A stretch of 64,000 nucleotides of DNA from Thermoplasmata archaeon (GCA_022750115.1 JAKIWI010000004.1:1-64000); one strand, 5' to 3'; shown: positions 25,515-35,007, numbered from the stretch's first letter. The notes: generated by a model not told the origin, from the sequence alone. Numbers and translations are program-made.

Positions 25515-28500
25515 GTGTCGGGCGCGTCCCGGCCCGACCGTCGCGGGCCCGGCGGCATCGTCCTCGTGGCCGTCGCCATGGCCGCCCTGCTCGTCGTCGT
25601 GCTTCCTGCCGGGGGTTCGGGCGGCGCCACCCCCGCCCAATCGATCCCACTGGCCGGCCCCGCAGCGGCCCTGGAGCGCGTGAGCCTCGTGTACGACTCG
25701 ATCGGCGGCTGGGACACCGCCGCCGGGGCGGAGAACCGCTCCGGGTTCAGCCCGATCGGCGGACCCCTGTCCGCCTCGGTCGGCAACACCTACTGCCCCG
25801 CGGCCGGCCTCCCGATGCGTTCCGGCGTCGTCGCCGCCGGGGCGCTCGCGTTCGTCGCCGACGTCTTTGGCGACGTCTTCGCGCTGAACCGCACGGAGCT
25901 CGACGTGGGCGGTGGGAACCACACGGTCGTCTGGAGCGCGCTCGTCGGGACGAATCCGACCACACCCGACGTGAGCACGAACTCCGTCCTCGTCGGTGAC
26001 AGCGTCGGGCTCGTGTCCGCGTTCGACATCGAGACCGGGGGACTCCGATGGTCCCACAGCCTCAACGGCAGCATCGTCGACGGCGTCGCCGTCGTCAACG
26101 GTACGGTCTATGTCGGGACCTCGACCGGGGTCGTAGCGGCCCTCAGTCTCGCCTTCGGGACGGTGAACTGGACGACCTCGCTCGGCCCGGCGGTCTCGGG
26201 CGCGGTGGCGGTCGCGAACGGCCGGGTGTTCGCTTCGACCGTCGACGGAGGCCTGACGGCGCTCGCCGCTGGCACGGGGGCCATCCTTTGGCGGACCTCG
26301 ATCGGCGGGAGCCTATCGGCCGGCCCCGCGGTGCTCGGCGACCGGGTCGCGCTCGTCGACAATGCCACGGCCGTCGGCGTGTGGAACACGGGCAACGGAT
26401 CGCTTCTCTGGCGCTGGAACGGCTCGGCGGCGTCCCCGGGCGACCGCGCGGAGGCCGCCCCGGTCCTCAACCCGACGACGGTGTTCGTCCACACGCACGA
26501 GGCGAACCTCTACGCGTTCAACTTGAGCACCGGGGCGATCCGGTGGAACCAGTCGAACACGTTCTTCCACACCGGCTACCCGGCGCTCTCGACACCGGCC
26601 GTGACGGCCAACGTCGTGTACGCCTACGACGCGACCCAACAACTGAAGGCGATCTCGCTCACGACGGGCCGGGTGCTCTGGCGGGCGACCTTCGGCACCG
26701 TCAGTTACGCGCCGGTCGCGGTCGACTCGGGCGAGGTGCTGATCGGCGACGAGACGGGGTGCGTGCACGTCGTCGGCAGCGGCTCGAGCGGGTTCCCCTG
26801 GCCGGTTCGTGGCGTCGTGACGGACACGAACGGCACGCCGCTCCCGCACGTCTCGGTGTTCACCAACCTCGGCCTCAACACGACGAACGCGTCGGGAGGG
26901 TTCTTCCTCGGGCTCCCGAACGGCACCTACGATCTCGCCTTCGCCCTCTCGGGCTACGAAGAGATCCACCAGATCCTCGTCGTCACCGGTCCCGTCCCGG
27001 ACGACCAGGTGGTCCTCCCGAAGATCGTCGTCCACCCGCTCAGCGGCCGGGTGGTCGACAGCTACTCCGGGCTCGGCGTGCCCGGGGTGCAGTTGTACAT
27101 CTACGGGGTCGACCTGTTCCTCGTCGCCGTCACGAGCGGACCGGGCGGGGCGTTCGAAGTCGGGGCCCCGCAGGGCGCGGTCGAGATCTCCGCGCAGCCG
27201 AGCGACCAGCACGACGGCGTCGTCGTGACGGTCGCGATGCCGGCGGGGCCGCTGTCGGGGGTCACCGTCGGCGTGCCGCCGACCGGACTTCCGATCTCAC
27301 CCAACGACCCGTACGACGTGTTCATCCTCCTCCCGCTCGCCGCGCTCGCCACCGCCGGCGGCGGGGTCGCGGTCCTCGCGGCCCGCGCCCGGCGCGTCAC
27401 GATCGGGCTCCCACCGGCGATCCTCTCGCGCTTCGCTCGGTACGTGCTCCAACGCTCGCTCCTTCTGCCCGCCCAGCTCGTCACGATCCTCACGGTCCTC
27501 TACATCTTCGGGACGTACATCCCGGCCGCGGCGACCCAGACGCCGGTCTGCAACTTCTCCGCCCTCTCGTGCGGCTACTGCGCGTGGTCCAACCCGGGCT
27601 GCGTCGCGCAGGCGTTCGGGAGCGGCTACGGCCTGTTCCTGTGGAATCTGTTCAGCGGAAACTGGGGCACGACCAGCTACGGTCACCTCGTCGAACCGGC
27701 GTGGACGTTCTTCGTCTGGTACGTCCCGTACTCGATCGAGCTGGCCGGCGTCGCCCTCGCCATCTCCGCCGTCTCCGCCTACGTGATCGGACTCACCGCC
27801 GGCTGGAATCGCGACCGCCCGCTCGACGTGGGGGTGCGCACCGCGTCGGTGATCGGGCTGCTGGTGCCGTCGTTCCTCGTCGTGCTCGCCATGTTCTCGG
27901 TCCTCTACACGCCGTTCCTCCGGTTCTTCGGGGACACGCCGTTCGGCGTCCTGCCCGCGCCCGGGTGGTTCGAGGACCGCGGGTCGATCCCCAAGTGGAT
28001 CGGAATCGCCTACAACACGACGCCGACCGGCCTCCCGATCCTCGACGCCGCCCTGAACGGGGCGTGGAGGGTCGTCGTCATCACGTCGGCGAAGACGCTC
28101 CTGCAGGCGCTCCTGATCGCCGCGATCTACGTCCCCCTGTTCTTGCGCTACGCGCGCAACGCCGTCGCCCAGGCCGCGGAGGAGCCCCACGTCGTCGCGG
28201 CTCGCGCCCGCGGGATCCCCGAGTCGACGATCCGATGGCGGCACACCGGCCGCCGCGTGATCCCGATCTTCCTCCTCGCTTTCGCGGCCACGCTCCCGCT
28301 CTACATCGGCACGCAGTCGCTCGTCGAAGCGATGACCAGCGACCCGGGCATCGGCTCGCTCCTCCTGACGCAGATGACGACGTTCCTTCGCTCGGGGTTC
28401 GGCTTCCACCCGGCGCCGGGGGCCTCGAAGCCGGGGAACTTCTACCAGGTGACGATCTTCCTCCTCGTCGCGGTCGTCCTCATCGGGACCCTCGCGAGCG

Positions 28501-28553
28501 AGATCCTGTCGCGCTACCTCGACCCGCGCTCGGGCCGCTCGGAGAACTCGTGA
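25515..28553 (+). CDS. PQQ-like beta-propeller / CnaB-like / DppB-type ABC permease fusion
   Basis: A 1012-residue fusion. Residues 15-35 are an N-terminal membrane segment. Residues about 90-425 are PQQ/YVTN-type propeller blades (repeated VYVGTSTGVVAAL, G.LLWRW, AVANGRVFAS). Residues about 428-570 hold two carboxypeptidase-regulatory-like beta domains (VRGVVTDTNGTPLPHVSV; LSGRVVDSYSGLGVPGVQ). A helix near 600-622 follows, then residues 635-1012 form a DppB-like permease with about six helices and the EAA loop EEPHVVAARARGIPESTIRW near 890. GTG 25515 is the start. The permease would carry peptides or similar solutes. No ATPase or binding protein is encoded nearby. The stop overlaps the partner permease by GTGA. 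Confidence 0.88.
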   Translation: MSGASRPDRRGPGGIVLVAVAMAALLVVVLPAGGSGGATPAQSIPLAGPAAALERVSLVYDSIGGWDTAAGAENRSGFSPIGGPLSASVGNTYCPAAGLPMRSGVVAAGALAFVADVFGDVFALNRTELDVGGGNHTVVWSALVGTNPTTPDVSTNSVLVGDSVGLVSAFDIETGGLRWSHSLNGSIVDGVAVVNGTVYVGTSTGVVAALSLAFGTVNWTTSLGPAVSGAVAVANGRVFASTVDGGLTALAAGTGAILWRTSIGGSLSAGPAVLGDRVALVDNATAVGVWNTGNGSLLWRWNGSAASPGDRAEAAPVLNPTTVFVHTHEANLYAFNLSTGAIRWNQSNTFFHTGYPALSTPAVTANVVYAYDATQQLKAISLTTGRVLWRATFGTVSYAPVAVDSGEVLIGDETGCVHVVGSGSSGFPWPVRGVVTDTNGTPLPHVSVFTNLGLNTTNASGGFFLGLPNGTYDLAFALSGYEEIHQILVVTGPVPDDQVVLPKIVVHPLSGRVVDSYSGLGVPGVQLYIYGVDLFLVAVTSGPGGAFEVGAPQGAVEISAQPSDQHDGVVVTVAMPAGPLSGVTVGVPPTGLPISPNDPYDVFILLPLAALATAGGGVAVLAARARRVTIGLPPAILSRFARYVLQRSLLLPAQLVTILTVLYIFGTYIPAAATQTPVCNFSALSCGYCAWSNPGCVAQAFGSGYGLFLWNLFSGNWGTTSYGHLVEPAWTFFVWYVPYSIELAGVALAISAVSAYVIGLTAGWNRDRPLDVGVRTASVIGLLVPSFLVVLAMFSVLYTPFLRFFGDTPFGVLPAPGWFEDRGSIPKWIGIAYNTTPTGLPILDAALNGAWRVVVITSAKTLLQALLIAAIYVPLFLRYARNAVAQAAEEPHVVAARARGIPESTIRWRHTGRRVIPIFLLAFAATLPLYIGTQSLVEAMTSDPGIGSLLLTQMTTFLRSGFGFHPAPGASKPGNFYQVTIFLLVAVVLIGTLASEILSRYLDPRSGRSENS

Positions 28554-29557
28554 GCGCGGGCTCTCACGCCGTTGCCACGCCGACGATCGAGGAGCTCGAC
28601 GCCGAGGTGGAGCGCTGGGTGCGTCCCGGCCAGGGATGGCGACTGTTTCTGCGCCGGTTCCTCGGCAACCCTGCGCTGATCACCGGGGTCGGGGTTCTCG
28701 GCGCGTACGTCGCGATCGCCATCGCGGCGGTCGTGTACTATGGGCCGACCCTCACGACGCCGCCGTTCCGGGTGGACTGGGCCGAGACGATCCCCCCGCC
28801 CGGGCCCAGCTGGGCGCATCCGTTCGGCATCATGAGCGGGATCGGCGTCGACGGGTTCGGCGAGGTCGCCCGCGCCTTTCCGATCGACCTCGGGCTCGTG
28901 TTCCTCGCCCTCGGGTCCGCCGGTTCGGTCGGTGTGCTGCTCGGTGCCTACGCGGCCGTCCGCGGGGGCGCCGCGGACTTTTGGGTGAGCTTCGCGGCCG
29001 ACGTGGAGGCCGGCATGCCGCCGTTCTTCTTCGTCATCGTCCTCTACCTGGGGCTCGAGCTGACGATCCCGCCGGCCTGGCGCCTCTACGCCTTTCCCCT
29101 CCTGTTCGGCGCGGTGCTGTGGCCGTACTACGCCCGCCCGGTCCGCGCGGTTGCGAAGCAGGTCGTCACCGAGCCGTACGTCGAGTCCGCGCGGGCGGCC
29201 GGTGCGACGCGCGCCCACGTGCTCTTCCGCCACGTTCTGCCGAACGCGCTGTACCCGGCCCTCGCCCAGGTCCCGGTCGATGTCTACAGCATCTTCTTCG
29301 TGTTCACGATCTTCCCGTTCCTCAACTGCTCGAGCGGCGGGTTGTACAACCTGATCACGCCGTTCCCCAACCTGTTCTTCCCCGAGTGGGGAAGCCTGCT
29401 CGCGCAGGGGACGTGCTACGGGTTCAGCATCTTCGCCCCGCCGGGCTATTGGTGGATGTACTTCTTCCCCGCGGCCGCGATCATCGGCCTCGGCTTCGGC
29501 CTGACGTTCACCTGCGACGGCATCGACCGCTGGCTGTCGACGCGGCGGCGCGCCTAG
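28550..29557 (+). CDS. DppC-type ABC transporter permease
   Basis: A 335-residue partner permease. After a cytoplasmic N-terminus (EELDAEVERWVRPGQGW) there are about six helices, an extended outer loop (HPFGIMSGIGVDGFGEVARA, the DppC-family start of the core) and the EAA loop TEPYVESARAAGATRAHVLF. With the upstream fusion it would make the heterodimeric channel of an oligopeptide-type importer. GTG 28550 overlaps the upstream stop. The C-terminal FTCDGIDRWLSTRRR resembles DppC ends. The ATPases must be encoded elsewhere. The stop codon interlocks with the convergent gene through CTAG. Confidence 0.88.
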   Translation: MSAGSHAVATPTIEELDAEVERWVRPGQGWRLFLRRFLGNPALITGVGVLGAYVAIAIAAVVYYGPTLTTPPFRVDWAETIPPPGPSWAHPFGIMSGIGVDGFGEVARAFPIDLGLVFLALGSAGSVGVLLGAYAAVRGGAADFWVSFAADVEAGMPPFFFVIVLYLGLELTIPPAWRLYAFPLLFGAVLWPYYARPVRAVAKQVVTEPYVESARAAGATRAHVLFRHVLPNALYPALAQVPVDVYSIFFVFTIFPFLNCSSGGLYNLITPFPNLFFPEWGSLLAQGTCYGFSIFAPPGYWWMYFFPAAAIIGLGFGLTFTCDGIDRWLSTRRRA

Positions 29558-31833
29558 CGGATGTGGTCCAGCGAGAACGAGCCGAGGCTGAACGACTTCT
29601 TGCTGAACGTGTAGCCGATCCAGGCGCGCGACTGGACCTCGCCGAGGCCGCGCACGGAGAGGAACGTCTTCAGCTGGTCGAGCTTCAGGTTCACCGAGCC
29701 GTCGGTCATGTGTTCGAGGGTCTGCAGGTCGGACTCCGAGTGCATGCCGGTCTCGAGCACGTAGTACGCCGCGGCGCCATCGAGCCGTCGGCGGCCCGAG
29801 AACGGCTGCAGGAACCGGAACGTCGCGGCGGTGTCCAGGTAGGCGGAGAGCGTGGACACCGTCTCGAAGACGAGTCGGTAGGAGCGGTCCTTGAACTTCT
29901 CGCGGAACTCTTGCGCGGAGGCGTTCACCGACTGGGTGAGCTGCTCGAGCATCGCCTTGTCCCCCGGGGCGAGGAGTTTGACGCCGGTCTCGGCCTGCGC
30001 GACACCGAGGCTCCGGGAGTACAGGTCGACGTAGCGGACCAGCCCCTTCGCCTCCGCGTCGCCGTACTGCGGGTAGATCGCGAGCATGTCGTCGCGGATC
30101 TGGGTGTAGGTCTTGTCCGTCACGACCCAGATCGCGGGGATCCCCGCGCGCAGGCCCTCGGCGACGAACAACCGGGCGAGGACGTCCTTGCCCGTGTGCA
30201 CGGGCCCGTTGATGAGGGCCTGTGCGGCCGGCGGGAGGCCACCGAACATCAGGTCGTCGAGGCGGCGGACCCCGGAGCGGACCTTCCCGACCTTCGTCTC
30301 GCTGACGATGTCGAGGTGCATCTCCTCCGCCTCGACGGCCGCGGCCTTCCGCTGGAGCGTCTCGATCTCCTGCATCTGCTGGTGGAGGTAGGTTTCCCGG
30401 GCGCGGAGCTCCTGCTCCTTCTTCGCGAGTTCCGAGCGGAGGTCGTCGAGCTTCTTCGCCTCCTCCGGCCGCATCCCGCCGCCGGCCGACTCGAGCTCGG
30501 AGCGCCCGGCCTCGATCCGGCGTGCTTCGAGCTCGAGCGCCTGCTTCGTCGTCTGGAGCTGGCGCTCCCACGCCGCGAGCTCATTCTCCTTGAACTGGAG
30601 CGGACCGCGCTGGCGCTCGACCTCCTCCGCGGAGATCCGGATCTCCTCGAACTTCGTTCGAAGCTCGTTCTCGCGGTTGACGAGGTCGCGTTCTCGCCCC
30701 TCGAGGTGCTTCAACCGGTCGGTGATCTCCTGTGGGAGGGCGGCGCCCTTCGCGAGGAGCGAGTCGTGTTCCTGGCGCGATTCGACCTCCGCGCGCGCGG
30801 CGCGGATCTCGCCCTCGAGCTGGACGATGCGGCGACGGAACTCCGCCTCGCGCTCGACGAACGCCTGTTCGCGCGCCTGGATCTCGGCGCGCACCTGGCC
30901 GTCGGCGAGCGGGTTCGACGCCACCGGCGCCGTCGTGACGTCGTGGGAGGGGGAGTCGGACGACGGCGCGCTGCCGTCGCCCTCCAGGGGCGGGAGGGTG
31001 AGGAGCTTCAGCTTGAGCTCGGCGATCTCGGCGTCCTTCGCCTGGACCGCCTGTTCGCGGGCCTTCGCTTCCTTCCCCCGGACGTACTTGATCACGGCGA
31101 TGGAGCCGCGCTTGACGTGCTCGACCTCGTCCTCGAGCTGCTTGCGCTTCGCGCGCTCCTCGAACAGCGACCGGTGCAGCTCTTGCGACTCCTGGAGGAG
31201 CGACTGGGGGTCGAACTGGTCGCTCTTCACGCGGTCGAGGAGGTCGGTGAGCCACCGGACGACCGTTTCCTCGCGTTCGGCGATCTGGGACGGTACGGCA
31301 GGCGCCGGAGCCGGGCGGGCCGCGGGAGCGGTGTCGCCGGGGGCGGGAGGGGCAGCCGGCGGGATGGAGGACGGCGGCGGAGCGACCGAGGCCGAGGGCG
31401 CCGGTCGGCGCGGGGCGACGTCGCTCGACTGGATCCAGGTCTCCATCGCCCGGTCGTCGCCGTCGACCCACTTTCGGAGGACCTCGGTCGAACCCTTCGC
31501 CGCCGGGGCGACCTTCCGGCGCGAGCGGTCGCTGGAGCGTCCCGAGGCCATCATGCGGTTGAACGCGCGGTCGTCCAGGTCCTTCGCGCCGGCGGTCGGC
31601 GCGGGCGTCGGGGAATCGCCGTGCACCCGGTCGGCCTCCGACGCGTCGAGCCCGAGTTCGAGGAGCGCTTCCCGCCCGACCGACTTCACCTGGGAGACGG
31701 TCGAGTAGCCGGCGTCGGCGAGTCGTTGGGCCGTTCCGGGGGAGATCCCGAACGCTTGGACAAATGCGCTGGCTGGGGAGTCTCGGGAAGGGGTACCCGG
31801 ATCCGCCGCGGCCTCGGCGGGAGCGTCGCTCAT
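29554..31833 (-). CDS. HhH + long coiled coil + KaiC/RadA-like domain with altered P-loop
   Basis: A 759-residue protein. Residues 20-75 resemble the helix-hairpin-helix N-terminal domain of RadA (FGISPGTAQRLADAGYSTVSQV). Residues 80-190 are Pro/Ala-rich linker; residues about 190-500 are heptad coiled coil rich in Glu, Arg and Leu. Residues 505-759 are a RecA/KaiC-like fold (VRRLDDLMFGGLPPAAQALINGP). The P-loop reads GPVHTGKDV: the Ser/Thr after Lys is Asp, so normal Mg-ATP binding is doubtful. Role unknown; the size and shape suggest a structural or DNA-associated scaffold. ATG 31833 has TATA-like TATAG near 31867. Confidence 0.82.
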   Translation of the reverse strand: MSDAPAEAAADPGTPSRDSPASAFVQAFGISPGTAQRLADAGYSTVSQVKSVGREALLELGLDASEADRVHGDSPTPAPTAGAKDLDDRAFNRMMASGRSSDRSRRKVAPAAKGSTEVLRKWVDGDDRAMETWIQSSDVAPRRPAPSASVAPPPSSIPPAAPPAPGDTAPAARPAPAPAVPSQIAEREETVVRWLTDLLDRVKSDQFDPQSLLQESQELHRSLFEERAKRKQLEDEVEHVKRGSIAVIKYVRGKEAKAREQAVQAKDAEIAELKLKLLTLPPLEGDGSAPSSDSPSHDVTTAPVASNPLADGQVRAEIQAREQAFVEREAEFRRRIVQLEGEIRAARAEVESRQEHDSLLAKGAALPQEITDRLKHLEGRERDLVNRENELRTKFEEIRISAEEVERQRGPLQFKENELAAWERQLQTTKQALELEARRIEAGRSELESAGGGMRPEEAKKLDDLRSELAKKEQELRARETYLHQQMQEIETLQRKAAAVEAEEMHLDIVSETKVGKVRSGVRRLDDLMFGGLPPAAQALINGPVHTGKDVLARLFVAEGLRAGIPAIWVVTDKTYTQIRDDMLAIYPQYGDAEAKGLVRYVDLYSRSLGVAQAETGVKLLAPGDKAMLEQLTQSVNASAQEFREKFKDRSYRLVFETVSTLSAYLDTAATFRFLQPFSGRRRLDGAAAYYVLETGMHSESDLQTLEHMTDGSVNLKLDQLKTFLSVRGLGEVQSRAWIGYTFSKKSFSLGSFSLDHIR

Positions 31834-31942
31834 CGGAGTAGTGACGTTCTAGTCCGCCCGGGAGGTATAGTCTTTGTTGGACGGAGCGAGAGCCACTCCC
31901 GAGGGGCCCGGACGGGTGGGGCGCGGTGGCACCGGGGGCGGG

Positions 31943-32398
31943 TCAGAGCGCCGCGCCGCAGCTCGCGCACCGGCCGTGCCGTTCGTCCGAGAGGGTGCCG
32001 CAGTGGCGGCAGCGGATCTTCACGATGTGCCGCTCGATGGTGTGCGTGGCGGCTGGGGCGGAGGAGTGGGCCGACGGGGCGGTCGCCTTCGCATCCTTGA
32101 GGGCCCGCACCCAGTCGGCAGGATGGACGACGTCGAGCCGGAATCGGTCGTTTCCCGCCTCGACCGCGAGATAGCGAGGCCGTCGGAGCACCGAGCCGAC
32201 CGTGGCGTTCGTGAGCGTGCGGAGCGGGAGGTCGGCGACCGTCGCCGGAGCCCCTGACGGTAAGAGGCGGCTCGGCGTGCTCTCGATCACCAGCCGGCGG
32301 TTGGTGAGGTACACGCTGCCGCGCCCGGTCGTCTCGCCGAACCGGTACGGCACGACGTGCTCGTGCCGAACCTCGGTCTCCCCCGCCTCGAGCAGCAT
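31943..32398 (-). CDS. PH/GRAM-like domain protein with C-terminal zinc ribbon
   Basis: A 151-residue protein. Residues 1-95 look like a PH/GRAM-type beta barrel (GRGSVYLTNRRLVIES, LRTLTNATVG, RFRLDVVHPADWVRAL). A short linker precedes a C-terminal zinc ribbon, CRHCGTLSDERHGRCASCG, with two CxxC pairs. Such proteins are membrane or protein adaptors; function unknown. It lies between the coiled-coil gene and the divergent TyrRS gene. Confidence 0.75.
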   Translation of the reverse strand: MLLEAGETEVRHEHVVPYRFGETTGRGSVYLTNRRLVIESTPSRLLPSGAPATVADLPLRTLTNATVGSVLRRPRYLAVEAGNDRFRLDVVHPADWVRALKDAKATAPSAHSSAPAATHTIERHIVKIRCRHCGTLSDERHGRCASCGAAL

Positions 32399-32488
32399 CG
32401 GCGACCCCCGCGGGTTCTAGCTCGGAGCGCGGCCATAGAGTTTGTCGCCGCGGCCCGACTCCGGTCGAGGGCGCTCGGCGCGGGGCCC

Positions 32489-32494
32489 TAAATA
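32489..32494 (+). promoter_or_regulatory. TATA box of tyrS
   Basis: TAAATA is centred about 28 bp upstream of the ATG at 32520, consistent with a leaderless or nearly leaderless tyrS transcript. Confidence 0.6.
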
Positions 32495-32519
32495 CGGCGC
32501 CGAGTCCTCCTCCGACGGA

Positions 32520-33566
32520 ATGGACCGCGAGGAGCGCGTCGAGCGGGTCGCGCGGCACACGGAGGAGCTGCTCACCCGGGAGGAGCTCGCCGGACTGTTC
32601 GAGCGAACCGAGCGGCCCCGTGCCTACATCGGGTTCGAGCCGTCCGGCCGCCTCACGGCGGGCCACCTCGTCTGCGCCCGAAAGATGATCGACCTCCAGG
32701 AGGCGGGATGCGAGCTGACCGTGTTCCTCGCGGACTGGCACGCCTGGATCAACGACAAGCTCGGCGGGTCGCTCGAGCGGATCGGCGCGGCCGGCCGGTA
32801 CATGCGCTCGGCGTTCCAGGCCCTCGGGGTCTCGGAGGGCGAGACGCACTGGCGGTGGGCGAACGAGCTGACGGGGTCGTCGGAGTACTGGGCGCGCGTC
32901 GTTCGGGTCGCGAAGACGACGTCGCTCGCCCGGACCAAGCGGGCGATGACGATCCTAGGCCGTACGGAAGAGGAGGCGCAGCTCGACACGGCGAAGCTGT
33001 TCTACCCGGCGATGCAGGCGTCCGACATCTTCGAGCTCCCCGTCGACATCGCCTACGCGGGCGTCGACCAGCGGCGCGCGCACGTTCTCGCGCGGGAGGT
33101 CGCGCACCACTACGGCTGGCCGGTCCCGGTCGCCGTCCACACCCCCCTCGTCTCGTCCCTGAAAGGAGGCGGCCGGATGGACGTCGGGCACGGGCCGGAG
33201 CGGAAGATGTCGAAGTCGGACCCGACGAGCGCGATCGTCCTGCCCGCGACGTTCGAAGAGGTCACGGCGCGGATGAACGGGGCGTTCTGCCCGGCGAAGG
33301 AGGTCGAGGGGAACCCAGTCGTCGAGCTCGCGCTCTACGTCGTCTTCCCGTGGCGCGGCCGGCTCACGATCCATCGGGCGGAGAAACACGGGGGCGACCG
33401 CTCGTTCGAGGACGCCACGACCTTCCGAGCCGCCTGGGTTGCGGGCGAGGTCCACCCAGCGGACCTCAAGGCCGCCGTCGCCGCCGAGGTCGCCGAGATC
33501 GCCCGACCGGTGACGGAGTACTTCCTCCACCACCCGAGCGAAGCTCCGGAGACCGCCGGCATCTAG
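32520..33566 (+). CDS. tyrS: Tyrosyl-tRNA synthetase
   Basis: A 348-residue class I synthetase of the short archaeal TyrRS type, which charges tRNA-Tyr. The HIGH-equivalent is YIGFEPSGRLTAGH near residue 36 and the KMSKS loop is RKMSKSDPTS near residue 228. YAGVDQRRAH is the tyrosine-pocket segment. No C-terminal S4 domain is present, as usual in archaea. ATG 32520 is supported by the upstream TATA box. Archaeal TrpRS has a different insert pattern, so TyrRS is preferred. Confidence 0.93.
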   Translation: MDREERVERVARHTEELLTREELAGLFERTERPRAYIGFEPSGRLTAGHLVCARKMIDLQEAGCELTVFLADWHAWINDKLGGSLERIGAAGRYMRSAFQALGVSEGETHWRWANELTGSSEYWARVVRVAKTTSLARTKRAMTILGRTEEEAQLDTAKLFYPAMQASDIFELPVDIAYAGVDQRRAHVLAREVAHHYGWPVPVAVHTPLVSSLKGGGRMDVGHGPERKMSKSDPTSAIVLPATFEEVTARMNGAFCPAKEVEGNPVVELALYVVFPWRGRLTIHRAEKHGGDRSFEDATTFRAAWVAGEVHPADLKAAVAAEVAEIARPVTEYFLHHPSEAPETAGI

Positions 33567-33627
33567 CGGGCGTTCGCGGGCGAGGGGGCCCGCGAACCGA
33601 TATCCGAGGCGCCGGAATCGGCCGCTC

Positions 33628-34302
33628 GTGGCGCCGTCGGTCCGCTTGTTCTCCGCCTCGTGGAGTCACTACGGCGTCTGCGCCGAGCTCGCGCTCGCGA
33701 TGAAGGGCGTGCCGGCGACGATCGTTCCGGTCCCCTACCACGACAAGACCGAGCTGATCGCCGCCACGGCTCAGGACTACCTCCCCGCGCTCGACTGGGA
33801 CGGGACGATCGTACCCTGGACCGACATCGCCGAGTTCCTCGAGGCGAAGGTGCCGCGCCCCTCCCTGTTTCCGAACGGGAACCGGGGAATTCCGACCGTG
33901 CTCGAGCGATGGGGGCACCAGGTGCTCGAGGAGAAGGTCTGGCGCGCCGTGGTCACCCGGATGCCCCCGACCTTCTCGGACGAGAAGGAGCGCTGGGTGT
34001 TCGAGGAGATCCAGCGGAGGGTGCGCGGGCCGTGGGCGGTCCTTGAGCAACGGCGGGGCGAGTTCCTCGCGGACCTTGCCGAGGAGCTCGCGTGGGTCGA
34101 TGCGGCGCTCGAGGGGCGGGAGTGGCTGCTCGGCATGCCCAGCCTTGCGGACTGTGGGGTGTACGGCGGACTCTCCTCGCTGAAGGTTGCGGGAGAGCCC
34201 GTGCCGAGCCGATTCCGGAACCTCGTGGGGTGGATGGAGCGCGTGGAGCAGCTCCGGGCGACACCGTCTCGGACGGTGGGCCCCTCCGGGCGTAGTACCT
34301 AG
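33628..34302 (+). CDS. Glutathione S-transferase-like protein
   Basis: A 224-residue protein with an N-terminal thioredoxin-like domain (SVRLFSASWSHYGVCAELALAMKGV, YLPALDWDGTIVPWTDIAEFLE) and an all-helical C-terminal domain (WVDAALEGREWLLGMPSLADCGVYG), the GST layout. The SxxS/C active-site region near residue 11-16 is present in modified form. Glutathione is rare in archaea, so the thiol partner or reaction is unknown. GTG 33628 starts the gene 62 bp after tyrS. Confidence 0.82.
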   Translation: MAPSVRLFSASWSHYGVCAELALAMKGVPATIVPVPYHDKTELIAATAQDYLPALDWDGTIVPWTDIAEFLEAKVPRPSLFPNGNRGIPTVLERWGHQVLEEKVWRAVVTRMPPTFSDEKERWVFEEIQRRVRGPWAVLEQRRGEFLADLAEELAWVDAALEGREWLLGMPSLADCGVYGGLSSLKVAGEPVPSRFRNLVGWMERVEQLRATPSRTVGPSGRST

Positions 34303-34366
34303 GTTGCCCCTACTCAGGGCCGTACTTCCGACCGCGCGGGCGTCGGCAGAGGGTCCCCGTCCCGGC

Positions 34367-34786
34367 TCACGTCGGTCCCCGGGACAAGGCCCGGTGGAAA
34401 TTCACATCGATCAGCGTGATCGACTCCAGCGGCGGTCCGGAGTCTTCCGCCTCGGCCACCACCTCGAGCGAAAGTGGCACCCACCCGGCGTCCAGCGCCG
34501 CGGCATACTCCCGATCCAGTTCCTCTCGGTTCAGTCCCGTGACGCGCGAGAGCGCACGACGGAGCGAATGTCGCACCGGGGAGCTCGGCCAGTGGCGCGC
34601 CTCCTCGGCGCGGACGAAGTAATGATGCCCTCCGTCGCGTTGCTGCACATACTCGATGGCGGTGACGAACCGCCCGTCCGAGTCGGCTTCGGCCAGCGCC
34701 CCGATCACGTTCCCGATCCGTTCCGCGACCGGTCCGGCGTCATCGATGGCGGGATCGAGCGAAAAACGGACTCCGACGCGCCCCAC
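34367..34786 (-). CDS. Small uncharacterised alpha/beta protein
   Basis: A 139-residue acidic protein without a recognised family. Strand-like RVGVRFSLDP and a C-terminal LESITLIDVNFHRAL flank a helical middle (VRHSLRRALSRVTGLNREELDREYAAAL). GTG 34786 is chosen because a TATA element at 34810-34814 is exactly 26 bp upstream; a longer in-frame GTG at 34831 would lie upstream of that box. It is convergent with the GST-like gene. Confidence 0.6.
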   Translation of the reverse strand: MGRVGVRFSLDPAIDDAGPVAERIGNVIGALAEADSDGRFVTAIEYVQQRDGGHHYFVRAEEARHWPSSPVRHSLRRALSRVTGLNREELDREYAAALDAGWVPLSLEVVAEAEDSGPPLESITLIDVNFHRALSRGPT

Positions 34787-34809
34787 GGGCGCACATGCGT
34801 TCAGAATGC

Positions 34810-34814
34810 TATAT
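34810..34814 (-). promoter_or_regulatory. TATA box of the 34786 gene
   Basis: On the minus strand the box reads ATATA within GATATAGC, 26 bp upstream of the GTG at 34786. It decides the start of that gene. Confidence 0.55.
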
Positions 34815-34939
34815 CGGAGCGTTGACCGCACGCCGAAGTGTCGGGAGCGGCGAACCGGGGCCGGGATGTGGGTCGGAGGGCACGGAATCGACCCGGCAAC
34901 GGAACGAAGTCCGCTCGGTCGGCGGCGTCGAGCGCATTG

Positions 34940-35007
34940 TTAAATAGCGACCCCGCTACGCGCGGCCTACCCGTGAGCCGAGGACCCCCGCAAGGGGTTC
35001 CGCTGAC
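34940..35007 (+). promoter_or_regulatory. TATA box and structured leader of the L7Ae operon
   Basis: TTAAATAG at 34940-34947 predicts a transcript start near 34969. Just after it, 34973-35007 can fold into a stem-loop: GUG AGC, a three-base bulge CGA, then GGA-C-CCCC capped by the tetraloop GCAA, with GGGG-U-UCC and GCU GAC returning. L7Ae autoregulates through kink-turn leaders in some archaea; a similar role here is inference, and the element is not a textbook kink-turn. Confidence 0.5.

Noticed and set aside
28636-32100. A 1154-residue open frame on the plus strand
   Set aside because: Runs out of frame over the DppC gene and antisense to the coiled-coil gene; repetitive Arg/Leu/Glu composition with no domain.
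34973-35007. Standard kink-turn in the L7Ae leader
   Set aside because: The hairpin has a three-base bulge, but the tandem GA pairs of a kink-turn cannot be placed; kept only as a structured leader.
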